From: Henricia sp. BOLD:AAB3569 | Lineage: Eukaryota > Echinodermata > Asteroidea > Spinulosida > Echinasteridae | Assembly (NCBI GenBank): GCA_037783545.1 | Contig: JBBELK010000308.1 | Coordinates: 620,001 to 684,000 of the forward strand | Direction: 5' to 3' | DNA length: 64,000 nucleotides | In this document: in pieces, positions 1 to 9,512 of the stretch | Numbering within the stretch: the stretch's first letter is position 1 | Layout: each line of letters begins with the position of its first letter | Notes under the pieces: model-generated | Seen by the model: the letters and a program-made list of their open reading frames with translations, nothing else | Databases searched by the model: none | Told to the model about the DNA's origin: nothing | Position numbers and translations under genes: made by a program

Positions 1-330
1 GACTCGACCTCAAATGACTTGACTTGAGACTCGAACCATAAATGACTTGACTTGAGACTCGAACCATAAATGACTTGACTTGAGACTCGAACCTCAAATG
101 ACTTGACTTGAGACTCGAACCTCAAATGACTTGACTTGAGACTCGAACCTCAAATGACTTGACTTGAGACTCGAACCTCAAATGACTTGACTTGAGACTC
201 GAACCTCAAATGACTTGACTTGAGACTTCAACCTCAAATAACATGACTTGACTTGAGACTCGACCTCAAATAACGTGACTTGACTTGAGACTCGAACCTT
301 AAATGACTTGACTTGACTCAGACTTGTACA
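1..330. repeat. ACTTG-type minisatellite, 28-bp unit, array 1
   Basis: About eleven tandem copies of a 28-bp unit of the form GACTCGAACCTCAAATGACT followed by TGACTTGA, running in from the left edge and decaying after 300. The reverse complement has the same CAAGTCAAGTCA core as the arrays at 35.5 kb and 49.9 kb. A flank at about 495-550 (ACTTGAACAAAT, CTTGACTTGAACC, GACCAACAT) recurs beside the related sequence at 22.5 kb and, inverted, at 35.8 kb, so the array probably belongs to a dispersed element. Open frames across it are artefacts of the repeat. Confidence 0.9.
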
Positions 331-551
331 TTTTTTGACTTGGGTCTGCCAAAAATCAATTGATTTTTTGCGCATTTTTTGTCATTTTGAGGACCGAATT
401 GTTTTTCAAAACTAAAGCTTTCTTATAACATGGAGCATTACTGTTGGCCAGAACAAAAATAACTTACACACGTATGCAAGATTCATGGTTTAGACTCATT
501 TTGAAATTAACTTGAACAAATACTACTTGACTTGAACCAATCTGACCAACA

Positions 552-999
552 TATGGGTAATTCCAAAATTAGGGGTCCAAAAGTGTGACATGCTTTTTAA
601 GATTTCTAAGTGTTTTTAATGATTGAGAGTGGTTTCCCAGTAGAAAATAATTATTTTTATTTGAACAAATGCTACTCAAATTTAATGTTTGTGTAGATAT
701 GGCACCAAGGTTAATGCAAACTCATTCTACAGCCAATTTTCATTGGCGTAGCTAACCCGGGACACCAAACTCCTATTCAATACCATGCAACAAATTATAA
801 GCCTTTATGGTCTTTTGTTTTGAATATTTTTCAGGAATCAGAAAACAAAATATTGAAGAAAATGCTGCCCCCTATAATCACAGGCCACAGTCCAATACTA
901 AGAATTTGTGATCATGAGTGGTGATTTTTGAAGAAGAGAGTGTCGTACGTAACTGGGACACCAACAATTTTAGACCCCTAATTTTGGTAATTACCCATA
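552..999. mobile_element. MITE with TATGGGTAATTCC ends, copy 1
   Basis: A 448-bp element with inverted ends TATGGGTAATTCC and AATTACCCATA, followed inside by AATTAGGGGTCCAAA and its complement. A second copy at 31993-32411 is largely alignable along its length. Both are bordered by TA-containing sequence, which fits a Tc1/mariner-type target, but the TA could also be part of the end. No open reading frame, so non-autonomous. Confidence 0.8.
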
Positions 1000-1270
1000 T
1001 ACATTTTAAAAGTCTTTTAAAAATGCAGAGTTATAACAACTTTGTAAGCCATTTGCAATGTCTACAATAGCAATTTCAAATCGATATGTAGATATTATAA
1101 CTCACATGTGCTGAGCTTCAAGAGCCTGCTCCAGTTTTTGGTGACATCGCACAGCGTGAATGCGTTGTTGGGGCCAGCAGGTCTCGGCTAGGCCTAGCTG
1201 GATCGACTTCTCAAAGTGCCAGACGGATTGGTCATACTCTCCAATAGTCTACAAGATGATTAAATCAAAT

Positions 1271-1820
1271 GTAACACAAGTGTCCGTCCCGGTTACGAGC
1301 GTATATATTATAAATTTGTACACAGGGTTTTTAGAAAGGCATGTTGTCACACTATTTGTAACCCTGTTTGGGCCCAAGTTAGGCCAAACAAAATAAATGG
1401 TGTGTTTATGATAACCCAACCTACCTAGAATTTTTGAGGCCAAATTGCCTACCTCAAACTTTAGATTGCCAATTTTCAAGTTGATAATTTTAAATGAGCA
1501 CTATTTGCAATAATTTCCAACGAACATAACATTTTCTACACTTGTACATGAACATGGTTAATAGTGTTAATAGTGAGTTTCGAACATTGCAAAACAACAC
1601 GCAAATGCATGAACTGAAATGTAAAAAAAAATGACAAAATAAAATAATTTTCCTACCTACCTACCTGAATTATTTTTAGGACGTTACCGTAAACGCACAA
1701 TTTATTTTGTTTGGCCTTATCTGTTCAGAACAACTGAAACTTAGTTCTATTATTTTGAGACCAGACAAAGATGTTTTCTTGAAAATATGGTCTGTGTTGC
1801 CAAAATGCACCCTATAGACC
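1271..1820. mobile_element. Half copy of the 435-bp foldback family, split by an insertion
   Basis: The stretches 1271-1381 and 1717-1820 match the right half of the long foldback elements at 27246-27681 and 55663-56088 (landmarks CGTCCCGGTTACGAGCGTAT, ACACAGGGTTTTTAGAAAGG, TCAGAACAACTGAAACTTA, GGTCTGTGTTGCCAAAATG). The two parts are separated by the element at 1382-1716. Confidence 0.85.
1382..1716. mobile_element. Nested 335-bp MITE with 3-bp TTA duplication (PIF/Harbinger-like)
   Basis: The element starts GGCCAAACAAAATAAAT and ends with the exact inverse. It is flanked by TTA on both sides (1379-1381 and 1717-1719). Intact copies of the host foldback show a single TTA at this site (AAGTTATCTCTTC), so the duplication is seen directly. 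A 3-bp TWA target is the known signature of PIF/Harbinger elements. No transposase is encoded. Confidence 0.85.
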
Positions 1821-1922
1821 ATAACTAAAGATGAGATGAGAAAAAACAATGATACGGCCCTCATCTGGACTTTGTCGAACAGTATATTTTACTGAACATC
1901 TTCTTTTTTTTAAACCACGTAC

Positions 1923-2070
1923 CGCATAGATGCTTCCCAGTAATGTGTGCAGTTTGGGGACTTCCTGGCTAGATTCTAAGGCCGCTTGGGCCAGTATGGC
2001 TGCCGAGGCCGACTGCTGGTTACGATGAAGCATACTGGCCATGTTGACTAATACAACATTCTTGTCCTTA
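1923..2070 (-). CDS. TTC17 coding exon 6
   Basis: A 148-bp exon: one base completes the Arg codon begun in exon 5, followed by 49 codons. It is bounded by a TTTGTTTCCCAG acceptor and a GCG|GTACGT donor. The translation includes KDKNVVLVNMASMLHR, then AILAQAALESSQE and LLGSIYA. This matches the TPR pair of animal TTC17 (LVNLANVLHRA, AAVVVHAALD, TLGNIYAM in the vertebrate protein, from memory). The next exon lies outside the window. Confidence 0.93.
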
Positions 2071-2240
2071 CTGGGAAACAAATGGAATAATAATTTACAT
2101 TTAGCATACATTTCATATGAACATTGATGTAGGACTCGAGCCCAGACTCGAGTCCCAATTTTCAGGGACTCTGACTCTGTCAGTCAAGACTTGGAGATTT
2201 AGGCCGAGTCCTTTTGAGCCCAGTGAAAAACAATTCAAGT

Positions 2241-2440
2241 CAAATTTTGAGAATGTGAAATTAAATTTTGAGAATGTGAAAATAAATTGAGAATGTGAAA
2301 TTTAATTTTGAAAATGTGAAATTAAATTTTGAAAATGTGAAATTAAATTTTGAGAATGTGAAATTAAATTGAGAATGTGAAATTAAATTTTGAGAATGTG
2401 AAATTAAATTTTGAGAATGTAATATTAAATTTTGAGAATG
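2241..2440. repeat. AT-rich 21-bp minisatellite in TTC17 intron
   Basis: About nine to ten copies of a roughly 21-bp unit, AATTTTGAGAATGTGAAATT, with small length variation. It lies in the intron between TTC17 exons 5 and 6. The flanking 2130-2235 contains degenerate GACTCGAG-rich sequence resembling the ACTTG-type repeats. Confidence 0.9.
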
Positions 2441-3008
2441 ACATAGAAATTTCCTTGAAGCTGTCTCTTTATCTTTCATTCCTCAAAATAGCCACCTCTG
2501 TCTTCATATAAAAAAAGTAGCCTCTGAAGGTCACACAAGTTTTAAGAAGTATACAATGAATACAATATTGTATTATGTAACAGATTATGTGTAATAAGTT
2601 CTTTTGCATGTGTTCTGACTGTTCTCTGATGTCCCTGGAGCGTGTCCAAAATCAAGTTGTACTAACTGAATGCACAGTATTGGCACCAGTCAGTTCTTGA
2701 CCACTATCAGATAGCTATCCAGTCTATATTTGCCTTTCTTGCATACACAACTGTTGTAAAATGGCAAAAGGACCCCAGTTGAGTAAAGAAAAGGGCAAGC
2801 TGTGATTACTCTACGAAATGAGGGTCAATCTTACAGACAAAATTGCAAATACATAGTTTTCAACAAGTGTACTCAAACTTTTGGCCGGTACTGTATGCTG
2901 GACTCAGACTTAAGGACCCGTCACCCTATGATGAATAATTCAACAAGTGACCGATGAAGCACCAATCAAATTTTAGGGATTAATAGCAGGTATTATGTAG
3001 CTACTTAC

Positions 3009-3118
3009 CGAGGTGCAAAATGAAGTGCTCGACGTCCACATTCAATCACTTGTAAGGAATTGCCCTCTGAGCGCCAGTAGTACGTAGCCAATGTATACAG
3101 CTCCCAAGACGTTTTATT
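3009..3118 (-). CDS. TTC17 coding exon 5
   Basis: A 110-bp exon (36 codons plus two bases) with acceptor TTACAATCAG and donor CG|GTAAGT. The translation contains NKTSWELYTLATYYWRSEGN and QVIECGRRALHFAPR, matching the SWVLYNMASFYWR...VVECAMRALHFS segment of vertebrate TTC17 (recalled). This is the first clear TPR-like helix pair. It ends in phase 2 and joins exon 6 without a stop. Confidence 0.93.
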
Positions 3119-3147
3119 CTGATTGTAATACGGTACAGAAGAAAACG

Positions 3148-3767
3148 TAAAGTCATTTCATGAGCCTACTGGTTCTTACGGCCAGTACTCGTGCCCGGTT
3201 TTCATGATATGGGACTGGGAGCATTGCTACTCCCCCTGGATGGGATGCCAGTCCATCGCAGGTTTACCCCAGCAGTTAGTTACGTTTCCTCAACAGGTTG
3301 TTAGTTTCCATGGCATGGAGTGACTAGGAGCATTGCTACTCCCCCTGGATGGGATGCCAGTCCATCGCAGGTTTACCCCCAGCAGGTAGTTGGGTTTCCC
3401 CAACAGGTTGTTAGTTTACATGGCATGGAGTGACTAGGAGCATTGCTACTCCCCCTGGATGGGATGCCAGTCCATCACAGGTTTACCCCCAGCAGGTAGT
3501 TGGGTTTCCCCAACAGGTTGTTAGTTTACATGGCATGGAGTGACTAGGAGCATTGCTACTCCCCCTGGATGGGATGCCAGTCCGTCACAGGTTTTCCCCC
3601 AGCAGTTAGTTGGGTTTCCCCAACAGGTTGTTAGTTTCCATGGCAAGGAGTGACTAGGAGCATTGCTACTCCCCCTGGATGGGATGCCAGTCCATCGCAT
3701 GTTTACCCCAGCAGTTAGTTGGGTTTCCCCAGCAGGTTGTTAGTTTCCATGGCATGGAGTGAGTAGT
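3148..3767. repeat. 110-bp tandem array derived from a SINE tail
   Basis: About five copies of a 110-bp unit (TGACTAGGAGCATTGCTACT at 3321, 3431, 3541 and 3651; diverged first copy near 3211). The unit matches, in the opposite orientation, the non-tRNA part of the SINE at 55138-55445 (GGATGGGATGCCAGTCCATC, GCATGGAG, CAACAGGTTG-like). The stretch 3148-3215 matches the far SINE end. No tRNA-like head remains. The array stops about 22 bp from the TTC17 exon 4 donor. Confidence 0.9.
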
Positions 3768-3790
3768 CCCATCCACTCATGATACAGTAC

Positions 3791-3907
3791 CTGATTGAGT
3801 GCTCTGTGGAGTGCAACACCCAAATTGCCATCAATTCCCGTCATTTTGACCTGTTCGCCGATGTTTTTCTCAGGGATGTTGGTTAGACTGTGCCTCCGTT
3901 GAATGCC
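3791..3907 (-). CDS. TTC17 coding exon 4
   Basis: A 117-bp exon of 39 codons, phase 0 at both ends, with acceptor TTTGTTCCACAG and donor AATCAG|GTACTG. The translation begins GIQRRHSLTNIPEKN and ends GVALHRALNQ, aligning with the GVQERVNL...LIHEGLQKN linker before the first TPR of vertebrate TTC17 (recalled). It is less conserved than its neighbours. The call rests on frame continuity and position. Confidence 0.85.
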
Positions 3908-3939
3908 CTGTGGAACAAAGATGGGGTCTTAGTCTATAC

Positions 3940-4170
3940 AGAGTCTAAGGGCCATCCTAAGTTGTCACTATTTTCACGGAACTACAAAGCGTAGGATGGG
4001 CGAAGGGGGGCAGAGGGGAGGAGATCGAGTGCCGCATACGACTTTACATGCACTGTAAAATGTTGACATTTCATGGTAGTGATGTTAATAAGGGATCTGT
4101 AAAAATACTATGCTCTGTAGAATCGTGAAAATCTTGACAACTTTGAACCGTGGACGACCCCTTAATCATA
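3940..4170. mobile_element. Inverted-repeat element with a copy at 52 kb, copy 1
   Basis: The ends read TTGTCACTATTTTCACGGAA and, inverted, TCGTGAAAATCTTGACAACT. The interior includes TTTACATGCACTGTAAAATG. A related copy lies at 51965-52175. No coding capacity. Located in the TTC17 intron between exons 3 and 4. Confidence 0.7.
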
Positions 4171-4367
4171 AAGCTGGTATTCTGTGAAAACATCTTTACA
4201 GGCTGAGCAATTTTTACTTCGATTCTTATTCCACTTATTATGAATTGCGATTCCGTTTGAACTTGATTTCGTTTTCAAAACAAAATGACAATTTTGGCAT
4301 CAACATTTGTTGGAGATCTGATATAAAACACAGCCAAATTCCCGGAATTGTGTAATTTCGGCATCCA

Positions 4368-5162
4368 TTAAAGGTAGAACACATGATTGGTAGTAAACCA
4401 TTACAAATAGTTTTATCCCCCTGTGTGATTGAAGATATATATGCATGCTTAAAACCAACCTAAGTAAAGTCAGCTCCGTACCTTGTCTATCTTTTGGGAG
4501 AACAGTCAAAAAAAGCTTTCCAGTCACTTCGCCCTGAACACCACTTCGCCCTGAACACCACTTCGCCCTGAACACCACTTCGCCCTGAACACCACTTCGC
4601 CCTGAACACCACTTCGCCCTGAACACCACTTCGCCCTGAACACCACTTCGCCCTGAACACCACTTCGCCCTGAACACCACTTCGCCCTGAACACCACTTC
4701 GCCCTGAACACCACTTCGCCCTGAACACCACTTCGCCCTGAACACCACTTTGCCCTGAACACCACTTTGCCCTGAACACCACTTTGCCCTGAACACCACT
4801 TCGCCCTGAACACCACTTCGCCCTGAACACCACTTCGCCCTGAACACCACTTCGCCCCGAACACCACTTCGCCCCGAACACCACTTCGCCCTGAACATCA
4901 CTTCGCCCAAAAACCACTTCCCCCTGAACCACAGCCTGTGTACGAAGTGGTTTTGGGGTGAAGTGGCATTTGGGCAAAGTGGTTCAGGGCGACGTGGTTT
5001 TGGGCCGAAAATAGTTTTACTCATTTCTCAAAGAATATGGCACTTCAAACAAAACCATTTCAGGGGAAGTTTTCTATTATCATCATGTTATGTGTGAGTT
5101 ATGTGTAAATCTGTGAACATTTCTGATTTTCGAGATACCAATCATGTGTATCTCCTGCGTAA
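4368..5162. mobile_element. TTAA-bordered element carrying an expanded 17-bp array
   Basis: The ends match the elements at 22959-23435 and 52758-53231: TTAAAGGTAGAACACATGAT on the left, and TTTCGAGATACCAATCATGT on the right. All three share ACAAATAGTTTTATCCCC and the CTTCGCCC/CCAAAACCA core. Only this copy has the core expanded into the 17-bp array. It lies in the TTC17 intron after exon 3, about 38 bp from that exon's donor. Confidence 0.85.
4527..4908. repeat. 17-bp minisatellite CTTCGCCCTGAACACCA
   Basis: About 22 copies of the 17-mer CTTCGCCCTGAACACCA in perfect or near-perfect tandem, with a block of C-to-T variants (CTTTGCCC) around 4749-4798 and two CCCCGAA variants near the right end. 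The long open frames here exist only because the unit lacks stops. I do not regard them as genes. Confidence 0.95.
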
Positions 5163-5200
5163 AAACAAACAAAACAAATTGACATAGCCCGAAGTTTTAC

Positions 5201-5315
5201 CTCCAGGTGATCATAAGCGTGCATGCTGAATGAAAGGGGCAGCACTTTAGTACAGTTGGGTTCAGCCTTTGAGTTCCGGTCGGTGGGGCCGTCGGATTGT
5301 AGGTAGTCTTTTACC
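5201..5315 (-). CDS. TTC17 coding exon 3
   Basis: A 115-bp exon: one base completes the Lys codon of exon 2, followed by 38 codons. Acceptor TTTTTGTCTGCAG, donor CTGGAG|GTAAAA. The translation contains VKDYLQSDGP and EPNCTKVLPLSFSMHAYDHL, matching EDYIDTESP...PDCTKILELPYSIHAFQHL in vertebrate TTC17 (recalled). The conserved CTK and HA.DHL residues make this one of the strongest exons. Confidence 0.95.
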
Positions 5316-5499
5316 CTGCAGACAAAAATGGGAAAAAACATAAAATAAATTTATTTTTCTAAAACAGAATCATGATTAAATTCGGTTTCAAAGCCACTAA
5401 TTTGTAACAGCGCCCTCTAGCGTCCAGAATTTACAGTTACGAAGAAAATCCTCGTCCGGATTCCACGCAAGAGGAAATTTTGGCTTCAAAAACAGTTCT

Positions 5500-5655
5500 G
5501 TAAGTCTTTTTTTTGAATCATTTTCCAATCATGGACATCTCAAACCACTGCAGGACACAACTAGGAGGAAATTTTTGGGTGTGATTCTAATTTCGAGGCA
5601 AAATGACAACAATCCACTTCATGAAAGGAAAACTCACAGACTACACAGAACCTAG
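5500..5655. mobile_element. Solo half of the foldback found at 45430-46235
   Basis: This stretch (landmarks CAGGACACAACTAG, GGGTGTGATTCTAATTTCGA, GGCAAAATGACAACAATCCA) matches one arm of the 45.4-46.2 kb foldback. Only one arm is present. It reaches to within about 15 bp of the TTC17 exon 2 donor. Confidence 0.75.
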
Positions 5656-5668
5656 CCACATTACTCAC

Positions 5669-5928
5669 TTGATATTTTTCAGAACTAACGGCATAACCAC
5701 CGTAGGATACAGGTTCTGCCTTGCTAAAGGTTCCTTAGCCGCTATGCAGTCACTGTCCGTCTTCAAGAATCGCTGCTCCAAGTCGAGGTCTTTGTCTTCA
5801 TTGGCTTCGATTTCGGCTTTTTGTCGCTCAAGCTCCACCTCCAGCTCGCGAACACTCTTGCCGTGCCGGCCTTGCTTCAGGAACGAGATGAAGTTGTAGG
5901 GCTCCCTCATGTTGAAATGCGAGTTCAA
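5669..5928 (-). CDS. TTC17 coding exon 2
   Basis: A 260-bp exon (86 codons plus two bases) with acceptor TTCTCTCGCAG and donor ATCAA|GTGAGT. The translation includes MREPYNFISFLKQ, a charged helix VRELEVELERQKAEIEANED and DLDLEQRFLKTDSDCIAAKE. It aligns with YLKELEKQLVAQKIHIEENED and LEQRHNKEDPDCIKAK of vertebrate TTC17 (recalled). The ELE...ENED helix probably forms a short coiled coil. Confidence 0.95.
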
Positions 5929-6281
5929 CTGCGAGAGAAGTATACTGGTGAAATTATTGGTTTGTCGCCACTGAGATGCCATGTTTTTAAAAATGTTTAA
6001 GTAATTTTGGAATGGTGCGTTGTTAATTTCTGCCACTTGGTGGCGCTGTGCTTCACAACCAGCGAAGGATCGAACAAACATACCGTAGCAACCGCCGTTC
6101 TAACCATCATCGCATCGTGAATGTAAACAATAACAGACATGACAGATTGAGACTTGTCCTAAAGATTGCTCCAAGTTTTCTCCCGAGATTTCCCACAACA
6201 TTTGACCTAGTCCTAGGGACAGAGGTAATTTGATTCTCATGTAATTTATTAATTATAGACCCTTTGCAACGGCGGCTATGA

Positions 6282-6345
6282 CGGGGAGTGGGGGAGGGGG
6301 AGGGGGAGGGGGGGGGGGGGGGGGGGGGGGGAGGGGGGGGGGGTT
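6282..6345. repeat. G-homopolymer / GGGGGA tract
   Basis: A nearly pure G run with scattered A, about 60 bp. The exact length is unreliable in any assembly. The poly-Pro frame on the other strand is not a gene. Lies in TTC17 intron 1. Confidence 0.9.
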
Positions 6346-6771
6346 TCATATTTAAATTATGACAATAGGCCCTAGATCCACAAAGGTCGATTCTTGAACT
6401 CTTTTTGGTTTTCGTGAAAATGAGTAAAAACGTTGCTGAATTAGCGACCGCCTCATACTCCTACTAGGTTTACGCACACTTAACCGGGCAATTTTGTCAT
6501 CCAATCCCATAATGCATTGAGAACGTCGACAATGTTTATTTAGGCTATTTCATTATTCAACACTTTCTGATTTGTCGGACGAAAGATTCCCATATCTGGG
6601 CACTACTCGAGGCCCTTTGTACAAAACCTATTGAACAATTGTTAAAAATCGTCAGGAAACCATACTGGGGGCGCATGACGAAAGCGCCACCACGAAAAGT
6701 TGTGCGCGCATGCGCTGTCACGGCCGATAGCGATGCCGATCGCACAACAGGAAATGCGAATGCATGCCTAC

Positions 6772-6879
6772 CTGTTGCGTTATCAGCCCTTCTTCAGTTA
6801 CCAACCAGTGGGTAGTTGCCTCATACCCCGGTAGAAACATCAAAAGTACGGCAACATACAAAATCTGTAAAGTGTTCAT
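6772..6879 (-). CDS. TTC17 first coding exon (start of gene)
   Basis: TTC17 is a tetratricopeptide-repeat protein. In vertebrates it is described as promoting actin polymerisation and cilium formation with the partner CATIP. This 36-codon exon reads MNTLQILYVAVLLMFLPGYE followed by ATTHWLVTEEGLITQQ. The first 20 residues form a signal peptide, and the second part matches the ATTHWVVTEDGKIQQQ start of mature vertebrate TTC17 (recalled). The donor is CAG|GTAGGC. I chose the Met at 6879: an in-frame Met 16 codons upstream (6927) would put a polar stretch before the hydrophobic core. Six exons total 858 bp and keep one frame. The remainder (most TPRs) lies left of the window. The gene is divergent from Tspan-A. 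Confidence 0.95.
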
Positions 6880-6957
6880 TTTCTGTGTTTCCGTATCACA
6901 CACACCGCACTCTGTCGTGACTGTCACACGTCGTCATTTGCAACAACAAAATGGCCT

Positions 6958-7064
6958 TATATGGCTACGGCTTGAAATCACACACGAGTCTATGGAAAGT
7001 GATCAAGCCGTTTATGTACAATTTACAATAGACCTGTGTGTAATTTCAAGCCGTAGCCACATAA
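6958..7064. mobile_element. Hairpin element just upstream of the TTC17 start
   Basis: Arms of about 35 bp (TATGGCTACGGCTTGAAATC and its inverse, then ACACACGAGTCTAT-like) with a loop near 7010. It begins about 80 bp upstream of the TTC17 start codon, so it lies in the 5' UTR or core promoter. No second intact copy was noticed here. Confidence 0.65.
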
Positions 7065-7082
7065 TTCGGTTACAGTCCATAG

Positions 7083-7098
7083 CCGCAAGAGGGCGCTA
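7083..7098. promoter_or_regulatory. CTCF-like site between TTC17 and Tspan-A
   Basis: CCGCAAGAGGGCGCTA fits the animal CTCF core CCASYAGRKGGCGCTA at all but about two positions. It lies about 200 bp upstream of the TTC17 start, in the divergent intergenic region. A second partial match (TAGAGGGCGCTA, minus strand) lies at 7343-7354. Assignment by consensus from memory only. Confidence 0.4.
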
Positions 7099-7099
7099 T

Positions 7100-8809
7100 T
7101 GCGGCTCAACGGTAAGTAAAATCTTAGCATCCCTTCCCATTCAATCTGTTGATTTGAAGAAAGAACATTTAGGATTTAGGCAAATTCTAATCGCAGACCA
7201 TCACCAGCTGGGTCATAATTATAAAGAACGTTTCTTGAAACTACACACGATCAGTTTACATAGACTAATGTGTAATTTATAGAGGTAGTCAATCAAATCG
7301 GACACGCCCACAAAATGGAAGTAGAGGCCACTGTTAATGGTGTATAGCGCCCTCTATAAATGTTCGCTATGACTCTGAAATCACGGTTCAGTTTTCACAC
7401 GTTTTTGCGATAGTTTTACACCTTTATTTAAAAAATCCCATGCACTGAAAGAACCTCAGTAATCCTGATGCAGTCACGAAATGTACTTGTAAGTTTAAGC
7501 ACTTTATAATCGCAATATAATGACAGTTGGTGTCGACAATGGTCGAGTTTACACTTGAGTAGGCAGGCTCAAAGAAAAGCCAATTATTGATAATTGAATG
7601 AATAATGAAAGTCCAGTACGTTGCATTGCATGCTTTGCGGTTTCTCCCCACAGAAATTATTACTGGACGTGCAGAGTACGCAGTGTGTCATTGACATCAT
7701 TGGCAGGGGGTGTTGGCATGCGTTGGGTGTTCCCAAAAATTCCAAGCATTTGCGGTCATGAACTTGTGCAGTTGTGAACGTGACAGCACACACAGTATAC
7801 GACCGATTTTCTAACTACAACTTCACAGACATGATCTATGTTTTAAATGTTATTACAATTTCAACATTGAGAATGTCAGCGCATGTGAGTATTTAACTAT
7901 TTTTTTTATTAAGAAAAAATACTTCAAAATTTATACTTTTTGCAAATAAACACTGGGGTCTCTGAAGCTAGTTCGCTAGGGCCAGGCCTATCACGAGTAA
8001 ACTACGTGTGCGAATTTGTAATATGTAAATTAGGCGAACAGCGCCGCTCATTTACTGACGTCATAAACATTTGCAGACGCCGCGAGTGTTCAAGCTTGCG
8101 GCAAAATCTCCACTGACCCATTTCCGAAGCTCATGTTTCTACTGAAAATTTAGTCCTGTTTTGGCTCGAAACTCATGCGCACCGGTGATATGATATTAAT
8201 CACAGAATATGGCCGCTTTTGATGGCAACAAAAAACATGGAAATAGTTGAAGTTTTCAGTGAGTTCTTCCATTTCAAAAGGCCTGTCGCGTTTTTGTTTT
8301 CACGATCATAAATTTAACCTGAATGGACACTCGTAATTTTTTTTTTTTTTCTTTTTTTCAAAATTAGGTCTGAATTCAAGCAAATTAGTTTTGAATAGTT
8401 CAATGTTTGGGCCGTTTAGCTGTACGAGTCACATTGAAGGCCGGATTGAACGTTCGATGGCCGTGAGCATATGCAAGGTTTTTTTTCTCCAGAGAATACC
8501 CCAAATTTGGCATTGACGGATTCCCACGCAGTCTATGCATTAAACCTACGCATGCAAAGCACACGGTCAACACAGGCCTAAACATAAGTGGGTTAACAGA
8601 TAAGCGCTGCGCGCACAGTTCGAAACAGGTGCCTGGGATTTGAGCATCTGAAAGGTGATTGGGCGTGGCATAAGGAGCGGGAAATTTGAAAAGCGCAGGC
8701 GCTAACAAATGCACACAACTAGGTTTGCTTGTGGCCTAGTTACTTTTTAGCCTAAATAAATTGTTTGTTCTTTTTCCACAGATAATTTAAAGTACAGTCA
8801 TCCATCGCC
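7100..8809. promoter_or_regulatory. Divergent intergenic region TTC17 / Tspan-A
   Basis: No coding exon found. With the hairpin and CTCF-like site it separates two start codons pointing away from each other by about 1.9 kb. It contains a perfect CRE palindrome TGACGTCA at 8056-8063 in a GC-richer patch (8035-8105), and a T-run at 8338-8360. A polypyrimidine-CACAG acceptor near 8780 suggests that the Tspan-A start codon is in the second exon, with a 5' UTR exon somewhere in this region. Confidence 0.5.
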
Positions 8810-8896
8810 ATGGTTTCGACATTGGAAAGGCGTCGGATGCACAGAGGCCTGAAAAACTCAAAATGCTGCTCTCACTTTCTCAACACGATCCTTTTG
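8810..8896 (+). CDS. Tetraspanin A, coding exon 1
   Basis: Tspan-A is a complete four-pass tetraspanin of 304 aa encoded by seven exons (87, 207, 75, 105, 219, 84 and 138 bp including stop), all introns phase 0. Tetraspanins organise partner receptors and adhesion proteins in membrane microdomains. Here the cytoplasmic N-terminus MVSTLERRRMHRGLKNSKCC is basic, with a paired Cys before TM1 that is a likely palmitoylation site. The exon ends in FLNTILL, the start of TM1. The start is the only Met upstream in frame after the acceptor at about 8780, and its context is CGCCATGG. I cannot assign a subfamily or ortholog name. Confidence 0.92.
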
Positions 8897-9135
8897 GTAA
8901 ATTTCTAACACTTTACCAGTTTGGAACTTTCGCTAGATTAAACGTAATCGCTCGATTGAGCTGTGCAGTTCAATCAAGCTACTGTGTGGCCGTCGCTTGA
9001 GCTGCAATCGCTCAATCGAGCTGCGGAATGAAGCACGGGCTTCGTTTAAATGGGTTTGAGCATTAAACTACGCATTTGCACATGCTCTATTGTGACAAAT
9101 TTGATAATTCGTAAACGGCGCAAGCTGAGAAAAAT

Positions 9136-9462
9136 GGTGCGTGTCCAGATCACATTTTTATCATGGGTGATGAGATTTTGACACCATATCATGCGTCATA
9201 TTTTCCTCATTACCATTCTGAAATTTCACGCTCTCAATCCGTATATTTTCAAGGATATCGTAAAAAAAAACACCGATGTTTTGTAAACTAATTTATCCGT
9301 TCCACAAAGCGGTGAAGCGATTATACCAACCTTTTTGCTTCCACATCCAAATTGGATATTGCAAATTTCCTGTTTTCTTCCCATGGGTAGTATTTTGGTA
9401 TTTTATATGATTGTTAGGTTAGAACGAAATCCATTTTCTGGAAAAATCTAAACAAGCTAGTT
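9136..9462. mobile_element. TTAAAGGAGC-type element, copy 1 (Tspan-A intron 1)
   Basis: A 320-bp dispersed element recognised by GGGTGATGAGATTTTGACAC, TTTTTGCTTCCACATCCAAA and TTGCAAATTTCCTGTTTTCT. Other copies lie at 24325-24630, 27803-28160 (reversed, both ends intact), 28742-29101 and 37612-38222 (reversed and interrupted). Non-coding. Confidence 0.85.
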
Positions 9463-9512
9463 TAAGAAGTCACCACAATAAATTTGAAATAATTTTTTTT
9501 CCCTCCAATCAG

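Noticed and set aside
1-330. CRISPR array (regular repeats)
   Set aside because: Units are contiguous without unique spacers, and the window is clearly eukaryotic.
4300-5024. Long minus-strand frames of repeating GEVVFRAKWCSGRS
   Set aside because: They arise from the 17-bp array, which has no stop in any of the frames used. Three units give a 17-residue period. No splice or homology support.
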